From assembly GCA_017624235.1 (NCBI GenBank), contig JAGANL010000006.1:62001-126000 (forward strand): a stretch of DNA of 64,000 nucleotides. Reading direction: 5' to 3'. Every line of letters begins with the position of its first letter. Position 1 is the first letter of the stretch. Source of the DNA: Lachnospiraceae bacterium (lineage in GTDB: Bacteria; Bacillota; Clostridia; Lachnospirales; Lachnospiraceae). The position numbers were made by a program, and so were the translations under genes. Below the pieces are notes generated by a model. That model made no database searches, was not told where the DNA came from, and saw only the letters and a program-made list of their open reading frames with translations. Shown here piece by piece: positions 18,106 to 25,281 of this stretch.

Positions 18106-18233
18106 AGATTACAGAAATTTATGCAGGAAGTCATAGCATTTGTGGAAAATTCTGATGCTGCCGGGCAGTTCATAGACGTGGCGCTGTGACAGTAAAAATG
18201 GAAAGAAAAATGGACGGTTAAGATTTACATAAG

Positions 18234-18325
18234 AAGCATCAGCCGCCAAGTGTTCTACGGGATAATCGATGTGTGAACCTAGACACTGGCGATACGTTGC
18301 CGCACTCCTCCCGGAACTGATGCTT
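18234..18325 (-). ncRNA. Candidate structured leader RNA with pseudoknot
   Basis: A 92-nt element begins at the expected transcription start of the minus-strand promoter. Its ends, AAGCATCAG (18325-18317) and CTGATGCTT (18242-18234), form a 9-bp closing stem. Inside, numbering from the 5' end: hairpin 22-25/30-33 with a GCAA (GNRA) loop; stem CGCCAGTGT (35-43) with ACAC-T-TGGCG (73-82, one bulge); and CGGGA (13-17) complementary to TCCCG (64-68), which sits in the loop of that stem and would make a pseudoknot. CTGATGC can instead pair with a second GCATCAG at 18158-18152, giving a possible switch. I could not match it to a known riboswitch class. Structure was found by eye. Confidence 0.45.
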
Positions 18326-18330
18326 TGGGT

Positions 18331-18359
18331 ATTATACATCGGAATGTTGGGGAGTGCAA
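18331..18359 (-). promoter_or_regulatory. Promoter of structured leader / small peptide transcript
   Basis: On minus, TTGCAC (18359-18354), 17 bases, TATAAT (18336-18331). The predicted start, near 18325, is the first base of the closing stem of the candidate RNA. Confidence 0.75.
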
Positions 18360-18451
18360 GAAACAGATATGCGTAGCATGACAAGGGTGTGCATTTCGTG
18401 TTGAATGCTATGTACTTTCAACGATATTTTATGAAACGAAAGCAATAAAAT

Positions 18452-18494
18452 AAAAAACCTGCAACTCCAGTATTTACAAGGATTTGCAGGTTTT
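18452..18494 (-). terminator. tRNA-Trp terminator
   Basis: Stem AAAACCTGCAA / TTGCAGGTTTT (18484-18494 with 18454-18464), followed on minus by TTTTTTA. It begins about 20 bases after tRNA-Trp and separates it from the small-peptide transcript. Confidence 0.8.
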
Positions 18495-18513
18495 CTCACG
18501 CATTATTCAGAAA

Positions 18514-18584
18514 CAGGAGCAGTAGGAATCGAACCCACATCGATGGTTTTGGAGACCACTGTTCTACCTTTGAACTATGCTCCT
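18514..18584 (-). tRNA. tRNA-Trp (anticodon CCA)
   Basis: 71-nt cloverleaf on minus: acceptor AGGAGCA/TGCTCCT with discriminator G, D arm with AAGG, anticodon loop CTCCAAA in a GTGGT/ACCAT stem, and T arm GTGGG/CCTAC with TTCGATT. CCA is not encoded. Confidence 0.95.
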
Positions 18585-18616
18585 ATATGCTTTGTCGACT
18601 AAAACCGACGAATGTT

Positions 18617-18645
18617 ATTATAGCAAATCAAAAGTGTTTTAGCAA
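18617..18645 (-). promoter_or_regulatory. tRNA-Trp promoter
   Basis: On minus, TTGCTA (18645-18640), 17 bases, TATAAT (18622-18617). The inserted IS element begins 27 bases upstream of the -35 box, and its left direct repeat 13 bases upstream. Confidence 0.75.
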
Positions 18646-18658
18646 GTCCTTTTTTGAA

Positions 18659-18672
18659 AAAATGAATGAAAT
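18659..18672 (+). repeat. Left 14-bp direct repeat flanking the IS element
   Basis: AAAATGAATGAAAT, repeated exactly at 20371-20384; the bases on either side differ. Likely target-site duplication. Confidence 0.75.
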
Positions 18673-18684
18673 GAAAATTTCAAA

Positions 18685-18722
18685 AGTTAATTCCACCGTC
18701 CGCTTATGCGGTGGAATTAACT
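18685..18722 (+). repeat. 14-bp perfect inverted repeat at IS left end
   Basis: AGTTAATTCCACCG (18685-18698) and CGGTGGAATTAACT (18709-18722) with a 10-base loop. The hairpin would form in RNA read into the element from outside and could protect against unwanted transposase expression; it also contains the terminal motif. Confidence 0.7.
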
Positions 18723-18802
18723 CCTGCGTAAGTAGATTTTAATCTTTCACACATTAGTGGTATGCTCATATCTGCCTTCTGACAGCAGTAGAAGGAGGCT
18801 CT

Positions 18803-20116
18803 ATGAGCAAATATATACCTGGTAACCAGAAACATCTTTCTCTTGAGGATCGTAAGTACATTGAACGTTCTCTTAACTTGGGAACTTCTTTTAAAGATAT
18901 CGCAAGGTTCTTATGCAAAGATCCTACCACCATCTCGAAGGAAGTAAAGCTTCACCGGTTAAGTGACTGGTATCACAAGGGAACCTTTTATAATGCACAC
19001 AACTTCTGCATTCATAGGTATCACTGTAAGAAAACAAATGTATGTGGCAAGGTCATCCTCTGTAACATCAAATGTACGTCCTGTCCTACCTGCAATCAAA
19101 CCTGTGTTGATTTTGTAAGGGAACGGTGTAACCGCCTTGACAAGGCTCCTTATGTCTGCAATGGATGTCCGAAAGCCATTAATCACTGTACCATCGCTCA
19201 CAAGTATCGTTACGATGCAATCTTTGCTAATCGTATGTACAGAGAATGTCTGTCTACATCCAGAGCCGGCATTAATATGACCAAGCAGGAACTGCACAAA
19301 AAGGATATGATTATCACCCCTCTCATTTATCAGGGGCAGTCACCCTATCAAATCATTACAAACCATCCGGAACTGGATATGTCAGTCAGAACACTCTATT
19401 CTTATCTGGACGACGGCATTCTTACCGCAAGAAACATTGACCTGAAGCGCAAGGTTAAGTTCAAACCGCGCAAGGTACACAAAACGCAGATTAAAGACCG
19501 TACTGTTTTTGAAGGACGTATGTTCACAGATTTTCAAAAACTGAATCTTGACTCTTTTGCGGAAATGGATACAGTTCATTCTTCACAGGAATCCAAACGT
19601 GTCATCCTGACTTTCTTCCTGACCCGCGAAAAGCTATTTCTGGCCTTTATCATGAATCGCTGCACCAAAGGTGCCGTAAAGCTTATTTTTGACAAGCTGG
19701 AGCGTCAGATGGGAACATATGATTTTCTGACATTATTCAACACTATTCTGACTGACCGTGGAACAGAATTCGGAGCCCCTGAGGCTCTAGAGACAGGTAT
19801 TGACGGAATAGTCCGTTCAAGCATCTATTTCTGTGATCCTATGAGAAGCGGTCAAAAGGGCGGCATTGAGCAGGCACATACCATGCTCCGCATGGTTCTG
19901 CCAAAGAAAACCAGTTTTGAATTTCTCACCCAGTGGGATCTGCGTACTATCGTAGATCATATAAACTCCACTCCAAGAGAAAGTCTTGGTGGCCGCACTC
20001 CTTATGATGTGGCACTCGATAAATATGGCATTGATATACTAAAAGCACTTCAGCTTAGGCCGATTCCACCTGATGAGGTCAATCTGACACCTAAGCTGAT
20101 ACGCTTTAACCGTTAA
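18803..20116 (+). CDS. IS30-family transposase
   Basis: 437-residue DDE transposase. The N-terminal helix-turn-helix (about 10-55) has LSLEDRKYIERSLNLGTSFK and PTTISKEVKLH, typical of IS30. A cysteine-rich zone (about 70-135) with many Cx2-3C pairs probably binds zinc, a feature of some Firmicute IS30 relatives. The catalytic triad is visible as D in AEMDTVHSS, D in LTDRGTEFG and E in KGGIEQAHTMLR. AAGGAGG precedes ATG 18803. Full length with no frameshift, so it may be active. Cuts and joins DNA during transposition. Confidence 0.92.
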   Translation: MSKYIPGNQKHLSLEDRKYIERSLNLGTSFKDIARFLCKDPTTISKEVKLHRLSDWYHKGTFYNAHNFCIHRYHCKKTNVCGKVILCNIKCTSCPTCNQTCVDFVRERCNRLDKAPYVCNGCPKAINHCTIAHKYRYDAIFANRMYRECLSTSRAGINMTKQELHKKDMIITPLIYQGQSPYQIITNHPELDMSVRTLYSYLDDGILTARNIDLKRKVKFKPRKVHKTQIKDRTVFEGRMFTDFQKLNLDSFAEMDTVHSSQESKRVILTFFLTREKLFLAFIMNRCTKGAVKLIFDKLERQMGTYDFLTLFNTILTDRGTEFGAPEALETGIDGIVRSSIYFCDPMRSGQKGGIEQAHTMLRMVLPKKTSFEFLTQWDLRTIVDHINSTPRESLGGRTPYDVALDKYGIDILKALQLRPIPPDEVNLTPKLIRFNR

Positions 20117-20370
20117 CTTATCATAAAAATCTGCTGTCAGACTGGAACTTAACAATTCACATTTTTAGGATGTGGCCTGTGGAATTCAGTCTCGCACACC
20201 GGATTTCCAGAGGCTTGTTTGCCATGCCCTGAATTCAGATATTTTATGGGAAGTTGAGCTAATTATACCAGTTTTCTGCTGATTAGGCTTTATATAATTC
20301 AATAAAATCAAGAATTTTTAAGGCGTGGTGGAATTTACCTCTGCACTGGAATTTAAAATTTCAAGTTAGC

Positions 20371-20384
20371 AAAATGAATGAAAT
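20371..20384 (+). repeat. Right 14-bp direct repeat flanking the IS element
   Basis: Exact copy of the repeat at 18659-18672. Confidence 0.75.
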
Positions 20385-20423
20385 CATAAAAATCAAAAAT
20401 AGACACCCCTCCTGCCGGGAGTA

Positions 20424-20906
20424 TTAAAACCCCTCGGCTTTCCGTTTTAATCGGAGGGAACGTCTTTTTTCAGCATTGTCCCATTCCATCTGTTCACCGG
20501 CGTTTTCAAGAATTAGGGGCGGGACGGCAGTCGGCTTTCCGTCTTCTCCCATGGCAACCATGACAAAATAAGCGCGGTTGATGGGATGCCTGGTTCCGTC
20601 CACATCTTCCCGGTAGGTATCTACCCGTACCTCCATGGAAGTATGACCGACATGGGTGATTTTTCCGATGAGGACAATCATATCGTTTAAATAGGCTCCT
20701 GATTTGAAATACAGGTTGTCAATCGCTACGGTTGTAGCATCGTGCCCGCAGTGCCGTCTGGCGGTAGCACCGGCTACTTCATCAATCCAGGCTAGAAGCC
20801 TGCCGCCGAATAACCTTCCGAAGCCATTGATATCCGGATAGATGACAACCCGAAGCTGCTCTGTTTCGGAATCGGATACCTTTTTGGGAGTCAGATTGTT
20901 TTGCAT
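20424..20906 (-). CDS. Acyl-CoA thioesterase (hotdog fold)
   Basis: 160-residue YciA/ACOT-type thioesterase that hydrolyses acyl-CoA to acid and CoA. The hotdog domain shows NGFGRLFGGRLLAWIDEVAG (about residues 27-46), where Asn and Asp are the usual active-site region, then TVAIDNLYFKSGAYLNDMI and GHTSMEVRVDTYRED. A charged C-terminal tail ends the protein. The IS element was inserted about 50 bases beyond its stop codon, so its original downstream signals may be altered; a weak CTCC/GGAG hairpin remains just after the stop. Confidence 0.9.
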   Translation of the reverse strand: MQNNLTPKKVSDSETEQLRVVIYPDINGFGRLFGGRLLAWIDEVAGATARRHCGHDATTVAIDNLYFKSGAYLNDMIVLIGKITHVGHTSMEVRVDTYREDVDGTRHPINRAYFVMVAMGEDGKPTAVPPLILENAGEQMEWDNAEKRRSLRLKRKAEGF

Positions 20907-21101
20907 AATTTCACTACCTTTGTATAATTTGGTATCACATTATGATACTAATGTTAGTGTAGTACTTTTTGGATGCAAAGACAAGAAGCTTCTTTTACTA
21001 ATTCATTGTGTTTTGTACCGGGCATGCTTTTCAAGGAAAGGAGTTTGTGGTACAATAAAAGGCAAATGAAAACATCGTAGAAGGGAAAGGCGGGAGTGAC
21101 A

Positions 21102-21215
21102 ATGTTTCTGTTATTGGGCGGCGGTCTGTTGATTATTCTATTTGCAGTGATCGTAGCAGTAATTTCTTCGGTAGTGTCTGCAGTAGCAGCAGCGGAAGCG
21201 GATGCGGAAGAGTAG
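21102..21215 (+). CDS. 37-residue single-pass membrane peptide
   Basis: GGGAG at 21092-21096 precedes ATG 21102. The product MFLLLGGGLLIILFAVIVAV continues as ISSVVSAVAAAEADAEE: one hydrophobic helix of about 25 residues with an acidic tail and no cleavage site. A TACAAT box (21051-21056) lies about 45 bases upstream and a terminator directly follows, giving a self-contained small gene. Many Firmicutes carry such membrane peptides; function is unknown. It could be a regulatory membrane peptide or a toxin-like peptide, but no antitoxin RNA was identified. Confidence 0.55.
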   Translation: MFLLLGGGLLIILFAVIVAVISSVVSAVAAAEADAEE

Positions 21216-21237
21216 AATGGAATATTGGTGATAAAAA

Positions 21238-21263
21238 AGGGTTCAACAGTGGGCTCTTTTTTT
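21238..21263 (+). terminator. Terminator after small membrane peptide
   Basis: AGGGTTC (21238-21244) pairs with GGGCTCT (21251-21257), with three G-T wobbles, followed by TTTTTT. Confidence 0.7.
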
Positions 21264-21334
21264 ATTTCATAGAAAATTCCTCAGAAAATAGTAGTTGACG
21301 GCAGAAAGTTTTCGCGATATTTTAAAATAGAGTA

Positions 21335-21347
21335 ACCGATTGCGCAA
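21335..21347 (+). promoter_or_regulatory. LacI-type operator O1 (before the repressor gene)
   Basis: ACCGATTGCGCAA, identical to the sites at 22693 and 22832. It lies 54 bases before the lacI-like start, so the repressor probably controls itself. Confidence 0.7.
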
Positions 21348-21400
21348 AACGGGGATGTTGCAGAAAAATAGTAAAATATAGGGAACAGGGTGGGAAAATA

Positions 21401-22411
21401 ATGGATAGCGGCAGAAATATGACAATCGGAGATATTGCGGATGCGCTTGGGGTGTCAAAGACGACTGTTTCAAGAGCAATTTCCGGCAAAGGAAGAATCG
21501 GTGAAGATACCAAAAGAAGAGTACTCGACTATATCAATGAGCATAATTACAGACCGAATATGATTGCGAAGGGCCTGGCACAGTCCAGAACCTTTAATAT
21601 TGCACTGGCACTGCCGGGGGACTATAATTTAGAGGATATGTCCTTTTTCCAGAAATGTTTGATGGGAATCAGTGAAATTGCCAATTCCTTTGAATATGAT
21701 GTGATGGTGGCGGTCATTCCGTCCAATGATACCAGCCAGCTGGAACGTATGATTACAAACCGTAAGATTGACGGAGTCATTTTGATGCGGACGGTGTTCC
21801 AGGACAATACGGCGGCCTATTTGAAGGATGCAGAGGTTCCGTTTGTTGCGATTGGAAGCTCGGATGACCGTAAAATTGTGCAGGTGGACAACGACCATCG
21901 TGCGGCCTGCAGGGAGCTTACCTCGATTCTTTTGATGCGCGGCATACGGAAAATAGCGCTGATTGGGGGAAACCAGAGTCATGTGGTCACACATACCAGA
22001 TTGAACGGCTATCTCGATGCCTATAAAGAAATGGGACTGGCGGTGGATGACAGCATGATTTATCTGGATGTGGAGAGCTGTGTGCTGGCAGATAAGATTG
22101 TCGAAGAACTTCTGGCGAGAAAGTGCGAATGCATTATCGGGATGGATGATTCCATCTGCAATTATGTACTCAATAAATTGAAAAAGGAAAAAATTATGGT
22201 GCCGCAGGACATCAAAGTGGCATCCTTTTATAACAGTTCGTTGTTGGAAAATAATGTGCCATCTATTACGTCATTGGAATTTGATGTGCTGGAGCTGGGC
22301 ATGGAGACCTGTCGAACCCTTCTGGATTTGATTGATGGGAAACCGGTGAAAGCGCGGGCCCTGCTGGGCTATGGTGTATCCTTGAAGGAATCCACTCAGA
22401 AAATGTCGTAG
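21401..22411 (+). CDS. LacI-family transcriptional regulator of galactan locus
   Basis: 336-residue repressor. The N-terminal helix-turn-helix MTIGDIADALGVSKTTVSRA and hinge helix YRPNMIAKGLAQSRT are classic LacI; residues 65-330 form a periplasmic-binding-like sensor domain for a sugar. An in-frame second ATG follows at residue 7, but AGGGTGGG upstream favours 21401. Three identical 13-bp sites, one before this gene and two before the downstream binding-protein gene, are its probable targets. The inducer is likely a galactan-derived sugar, inferred from the GH53 gene at the end of the locus. Confidence 0.92.
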   Translation: MDSGRNMTIGDIADALGVSKTTVSRAISGKGRIGEDTKRRVLDYINEHNYRPNMIAKGLAQSRTFNIALALPGDYNLEDMSFFQKCLMGISEIANSFEYDVMVAVIPSNDTSQLERMITNRKIDGVILMRTVFQDNTAAYLKDAEVPFVAIGSSDDRKIVQVDNDHRAACRELTSILLMRGIRKIALIGGNQSHVVTHTRLNGYLDAYKEMGLAVDDSMIYLDVESCVLADKIVEELLARKCECIIGMDDSICNYVLNKLKKEKIMVPQDIKVASFYNSSLLENNVPSITSLEFDVLELGMETCRTLLDLIDGKPVKARALLGYGVSLKESTQKMS

Positions 22412-22479
22412 ACGGACGGCGGATGTGAGGGCTGGCAGAAAAGTCTATGAATAAAAGTGCATAATGAAAAGGTAAAAAG

Positions 22480-22523
22480 AGCAGGATTTTAGGGCAGATT
22501 TCCCACAAAAATCCTGCTTTTTT
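22480..22523 (+). terminator. Terminator after the LacI-family gene
   Basis: Eleven-base stem AGCAGGATTTT (22480-22490) / AAAATCCTGCT (22508-22518), then TTTTTT. The rest of the 530-base gap before the binding-protein gene holds two operators and a promoter, with no gene. Confidence 0.88.
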
Positions 22524-22692
22524 CATTTGTTTACGCAGGTATATATTTTGGGGTATATTTGGTTCAAAAGAATTGAAAAAATGGGTTTATATTTGGGGGC
22601 CGGAGAAAAGAAAAAGCTGCAAAAAAGCTTGTAAAATCAACAAAATCGATGAATATACAAAATGACCATAAAATGAGAAAAAATAATGAATT

Positions 22693-22705
22693 ACCGATTG
22701 CGCAA
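22693..22705 (+). promoter_or_regulatory. LacI-type operator O2
   Basis: ACCGATTGCGCAA, about 96 bases upstream of the operon -35 box and about 140 bases from O3, a distance that would allow repression by DNA looping. Confidence 0.7.
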
Positions 22706-22788
22706 CAGGAGTTCTGAATGACTTTTATAAAAACATAATATGTGAAAAATGCACAAAATGAAAGAACTTAAACTATGAATAATGCACG

Positions 22789-22817
22789 TTGACAACAAGA
22801 ACATAACAAGATATACT
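22789..22817 (+). promoter_or_regulatory. Strong promoter of galactan-uptake operon
   Basis: TTGACA (22789-22794), 17 bases, TATACT (22812-22817). Consensus -35 box; operator O3 starts 15 bases after the -10 box, over the start region. Confidence 0.85.
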
Positions 22818-22831
22818 TAAACCATAGAACA

Positions 22832-22847
22832 ACCGATTGCGCAATCG
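22832..22847 (+). promoter_or_regulatory. LacI-type operator O3 (perfect palindrome)
   Basis: Contains ACCGATTGCGCAA and, at 22834-22847, the perfect 14-bp palindrome CGATTGCGCAATCG with a central CG, as typical of LacI-family operators. Its place just after the promoter would block transcription. Confidence 0.8.
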
Positions 22848-22941
22848 AAGAGTTCAACGAACAAAAGTACAATATGTACAAAAGAAAAGACAGAAATGAA
22901 ACAATATGCACCCCGAGAGGGTCAGAAAAGGGAGGAACAAG

Positions 22942-24303
22942 ATGAAACGTAAATTACTTAGTGCAGTTTTATCCGTAGCAATGGTAGCAACCTTACTGGT
23001 AGGATGCGGCAGCAGCGCTGAAGCACCTGCAGCAGATACAGCCGGTGACACAGCAGCACCTGCAGCAGAGGCAGGCAGCGAGGAAGCAGCAGCACCTGCA
23101 GCAGAAGGTGAGAATACATTGACTGTTTGGTGCTGGGACCCGGCATTCAACATCAACGCAATGAAGGAAGCTGAAAAAGTTTATCAGAAGGATCATCCGG
23201 ATTTTGCACTCAACGTAGTTGAGACTCCGTGGCAGGATATCCAGACAAAGCTGACAACAGCAGCTACTTCCGGACAGCTTGATACATTACCGGATATCTT
23301 CTTAATGCAGGACAACGCTTTCCAGAAGAACGTTATCAGCTACCCGGATGCGTTTTCCGATTTAACTTCAACTGGAATTGATTTTTCACAGTTTGCACCG
23401 GCAAAAGCAGCATACTCCGTAGTAGATGGCAAAAACTATGGTGTTCCGTTTGATAACGGTACTGTTATTGCATGCTACAGAACAGATATTTTAGAGCAGG
23501 CTGGCTTCACAGTGGATGATTTCACAGACATCACATGGAGCGACTACATTGAAAAAGGTAAAGTAGTTCTGGAGAAGACAGGCAAGCCGTTACTTTCCTG
23601 CCAGGCTGGTGAGTCTGATGTTATCTGTATGATGTTACAGTCCACAGGCGGAAGTTTCTTCGATGCAGAAGGAAATCCGGCTATGACTGGAAACGATAAA
23701 TTAAAAGCAGTTATGAATGTATACGCAGAACTCGTAAAAACAGGCGTTTTAGTAGAAGTAAATGACTGGGATCAGTACGTAGGCTCCCTGAACAACGAAA
23801 CAGTTGCAGGTACTATCAACGGATGCTGGATTATGGCTTCCATTCAGGGTGCAGCAGATCAGTCCGGCAAATGGGCTGTTACAAATATGCCGAAGCTTGA
23901 AGGCGTAGACGGCGCAACCAACTACTCCAACAACGGTGGTTCCAGCTGGGCAGTAACAAGCAACTGCAAGAACCTTGAGTTAGCAGCAGACTTCCTTGGC
24001 AGCACATTCGGTGGCAGCACAGAGCTGTATGACAACATCATCTCCACAGGTGCACTTGCAACCTACTTACCGGCAGGTGACAGTGAAGCATATGCAGAGC
24101 CGAATGAATTCTTCAGTGGAGATGCAGTTTCCAAGAAGATTACAGAGTTTGCAGGCAAGACTCCGAGCAACAACACAGGTGTTTACTACTATGAAGCACG
24201 TGACGCGGTAGCAGTAGCCATTACTAACGTAGTAGCTGGCAGTGATGTGGATTCCGAACTTAAGGTAGCACAGGATACTGTAAGCTTTGCAATGGGACAG
24301 TAA
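22942..24303 (+). CDS. Sugar ABC transporter substrate-binding lipoprotein (galactan locus)
   Basis: 453-residue family-1 binding protein. The signal peptide starts MKRKLLSAVLSVAMVATLLV and ends in lipobox LVGC (about residues 18-21); an Ala/Pro/Glu-rich tether follows to about residue 55. The mature part has LTVWCWDPAFNINAMKEAEK and the LDTLPDIFLMQDNAFQ motif seen in oligosaccharide binders. GGGAGG at 22931-22936 sets ATG 22942 over a farther in-frame ATG at 22906. It is the first gene of the LacI-controlled operon and probably binds galacto-oligosaccharides; the substrate is inferred from the GH53 gene. Confidence 0.92.
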   Translation: MKRKLLSAVLSVAMVATLLVGCGSSAEAPAADTAGDTAAPAAEAGSEEAAAPAAEGENTLTVWCWDPAFNINAMKEAEKVYQKDHPDFALNVVETPWQDIQTKLTTAATSGQLDTLPDIFLMQDNAFQKNVISYPDAFSDLTSTGIDFSQFAPAKAAYSVVDGKNYGVPFDNGTVIACYRTDILEQAGFTVDDFTDITWSDYIEKGKVVLEKTGKPLLSCQAGESDVICMMLQSTGGSFFDAEGNPAMTGNDKLKAVMNVYAELVKTGVLVEVNDWDQYVGSLNNETVAGTINGCWIMASIQGAADQSGKWAVTNMPKLEGVDGATNYSNNGGSSWAVTSNCKNLELAADFLGSTFGGSTELYDNIISTGALATYLPAGDSEAYAEPNEFFSGDAVSKKITEFAGKTPSNNTGVYYYEARDAVAVAITNVVAGSDVDSELKVAQDTVSFAMGQ

Positions 24304-24335
24304 TAAAACCTGCGGGATTAAAAATAGGAAGGGAA

Positions 24336-24364
24336 TGTGCCGGACGGTGGATCCGTCCGGCACA
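24336..24364 (+). repeat. Intercistronic hairpin after binding-protein gene
   Basis: Twelve-base perfect stem TGTGCCGGACGG / CCGTCCGGCACA with a 5-base loop and no T run. It lies between binding-protein and permease genes and may stabilise the upstream mRNA. Confidence 0.75.
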
Positions 24365-24387
24365 TCCACTATAAAGGAGGCAGTCAG

Positions 24388-25281
24388 GTGAAAGAAAAAA
24401 AGAAAAAATTTACTTTGAGCCAGAAGCATAATGCGACAGGATGGGTATTCCTGACTCCCGCAGCACTTCTGATTGTGATTATGAGCTTTGTGCCGATGGT
24501 GAGGGCGTTATTTTTATCGTTTAAGACCGGTATCGGTGCGAATATGAAATGGGTCGGTTTTTATAACTACTCCAGAATGTTTCAGGATTCGGTTTTCCTT
24601 CAGTCCCTGTTTAACAACTTTTTCTATTTGATTATACAGGTTCCGATCATGCTGGTTCTGGCACTTGTGCTGGCATCCATGCTGAACAATAAGAACCTGA
24701 GATTTAAGGGTGTGTTCCGTACGATGATTTTCTTACCGTGTGCGACCTCCCTCGTATCTTATGCAATTATTTTCCGCTCTTTGTTTGCAGTAGATGGTTT
24801 TATCAATACGGTTTTGATTAAATTAGGTTTCCTGAATACCGGATATAATTTCTTAGGCCATCCGTGGAGTGCAAGAATCATCATCATCATAGCGCTGGTA
24901 TGGAGATGGACCGGTTATAACATGGTATTCTATCTGTCAGGCTTACAGAATATTGAGTATTCTGTATATGAAGCAGCCAAGATTGACGGCGCTTCTCCAT
25001 TCCAGACCTTCTGGAAGATTACGGTTCCTCTTTTGAAACCGACGATTCTGTTAACTACGATTATGTCAACAAATGGTACACTGCAGCTCTTCGATGAGTC
25101 TGTCAACTTAACCAATGGTGGACCGGCCAATGCGACGGTTACAATGTCCCATTACATATACAATATGTCCTTTAAATATGTGCCGAACTTTGGATACTCC
25201 GCAGCGATGTCTTACCTGATTCTGATCCTGGTAGCAGTTCTGGCATTTATCCAGATGAAAGTAGGTGATAAGCGTGACTAG
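24388..25281 (+). CDS. Sugar ABC transporter permease, MalF type (galactan locus)
   Basis: 297-residue permease with six membrane segments, starting at GTG 24388 behind AAGGAGG (24374-24380). The EAA loop is YEAAKIDGASPFQTFWKIT near residues 195-213; the final NGGPANATVTMSHYIY segment fits MalF/LacF-type sugar permeases. A longer frame from 24337 would start inside the intercistronic hairpin and is unlikely. It forms the pore with the next gene, which it overlaps by 8 bases. Confidence 0.93.
   Translation: MKEKKKKFTLSQKHNATGWVFLTPAALLIVIMSFVPMVRALFLSFKTGIGANMKWVGFYNYSRMFQDSVFLQSLFNNFFYLIIQVPIMLVLALVLASMLNNKNLRFKGVFRTMIFLPCATSLVSYAIIFRSLFAVDGFINTVLIKLGFLNTGYNFLGHPWSARIIIIIALVWRWTGYNMVFYLSGLQNIEYSVYEAAKIDGASPFQTFWKITVPLLKPTILLTTIMSTNGTLQLFDESVNLTNGGPANATVTMSHYIYNMSFKYVPNFGYSAAMSYLILILVAVLAFIQMKVGDKRD

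Larger units (their letters stand above)
18673..20370 (+). mobile_element. IS30-like insertion sequence, 1698 bp, apparently intact
   Basis: The element lies between two identical 14-bp repeats. Its ends form imperfect inverted repeats of about 24 bp: left GAAAATTTCAAAAGTTAATT, right (minus) GCTAACTTGAAATTTTAAAT, both continuing TTCCA, with about 17 of 23 positions matching. A second copy of the AATTCCACC motif occurs about 34 bases inside the right end. It carries one full-length transposase gene. About 250 bases after the transposase (20117-20370) hold no gene. It sits between the tRNA-Trp promoter and the end of a thioesterase gene, in an intergenic site, so no gene is broken. Confidence 0.85.

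Noticed and set aside
18109-18384. 91-codon minus-strand frame over the structured leader
   Set aside because: A good promoter lies inside its first third and the paired stems explain the sequence better; no ribosome binding site or recognisable protein features.
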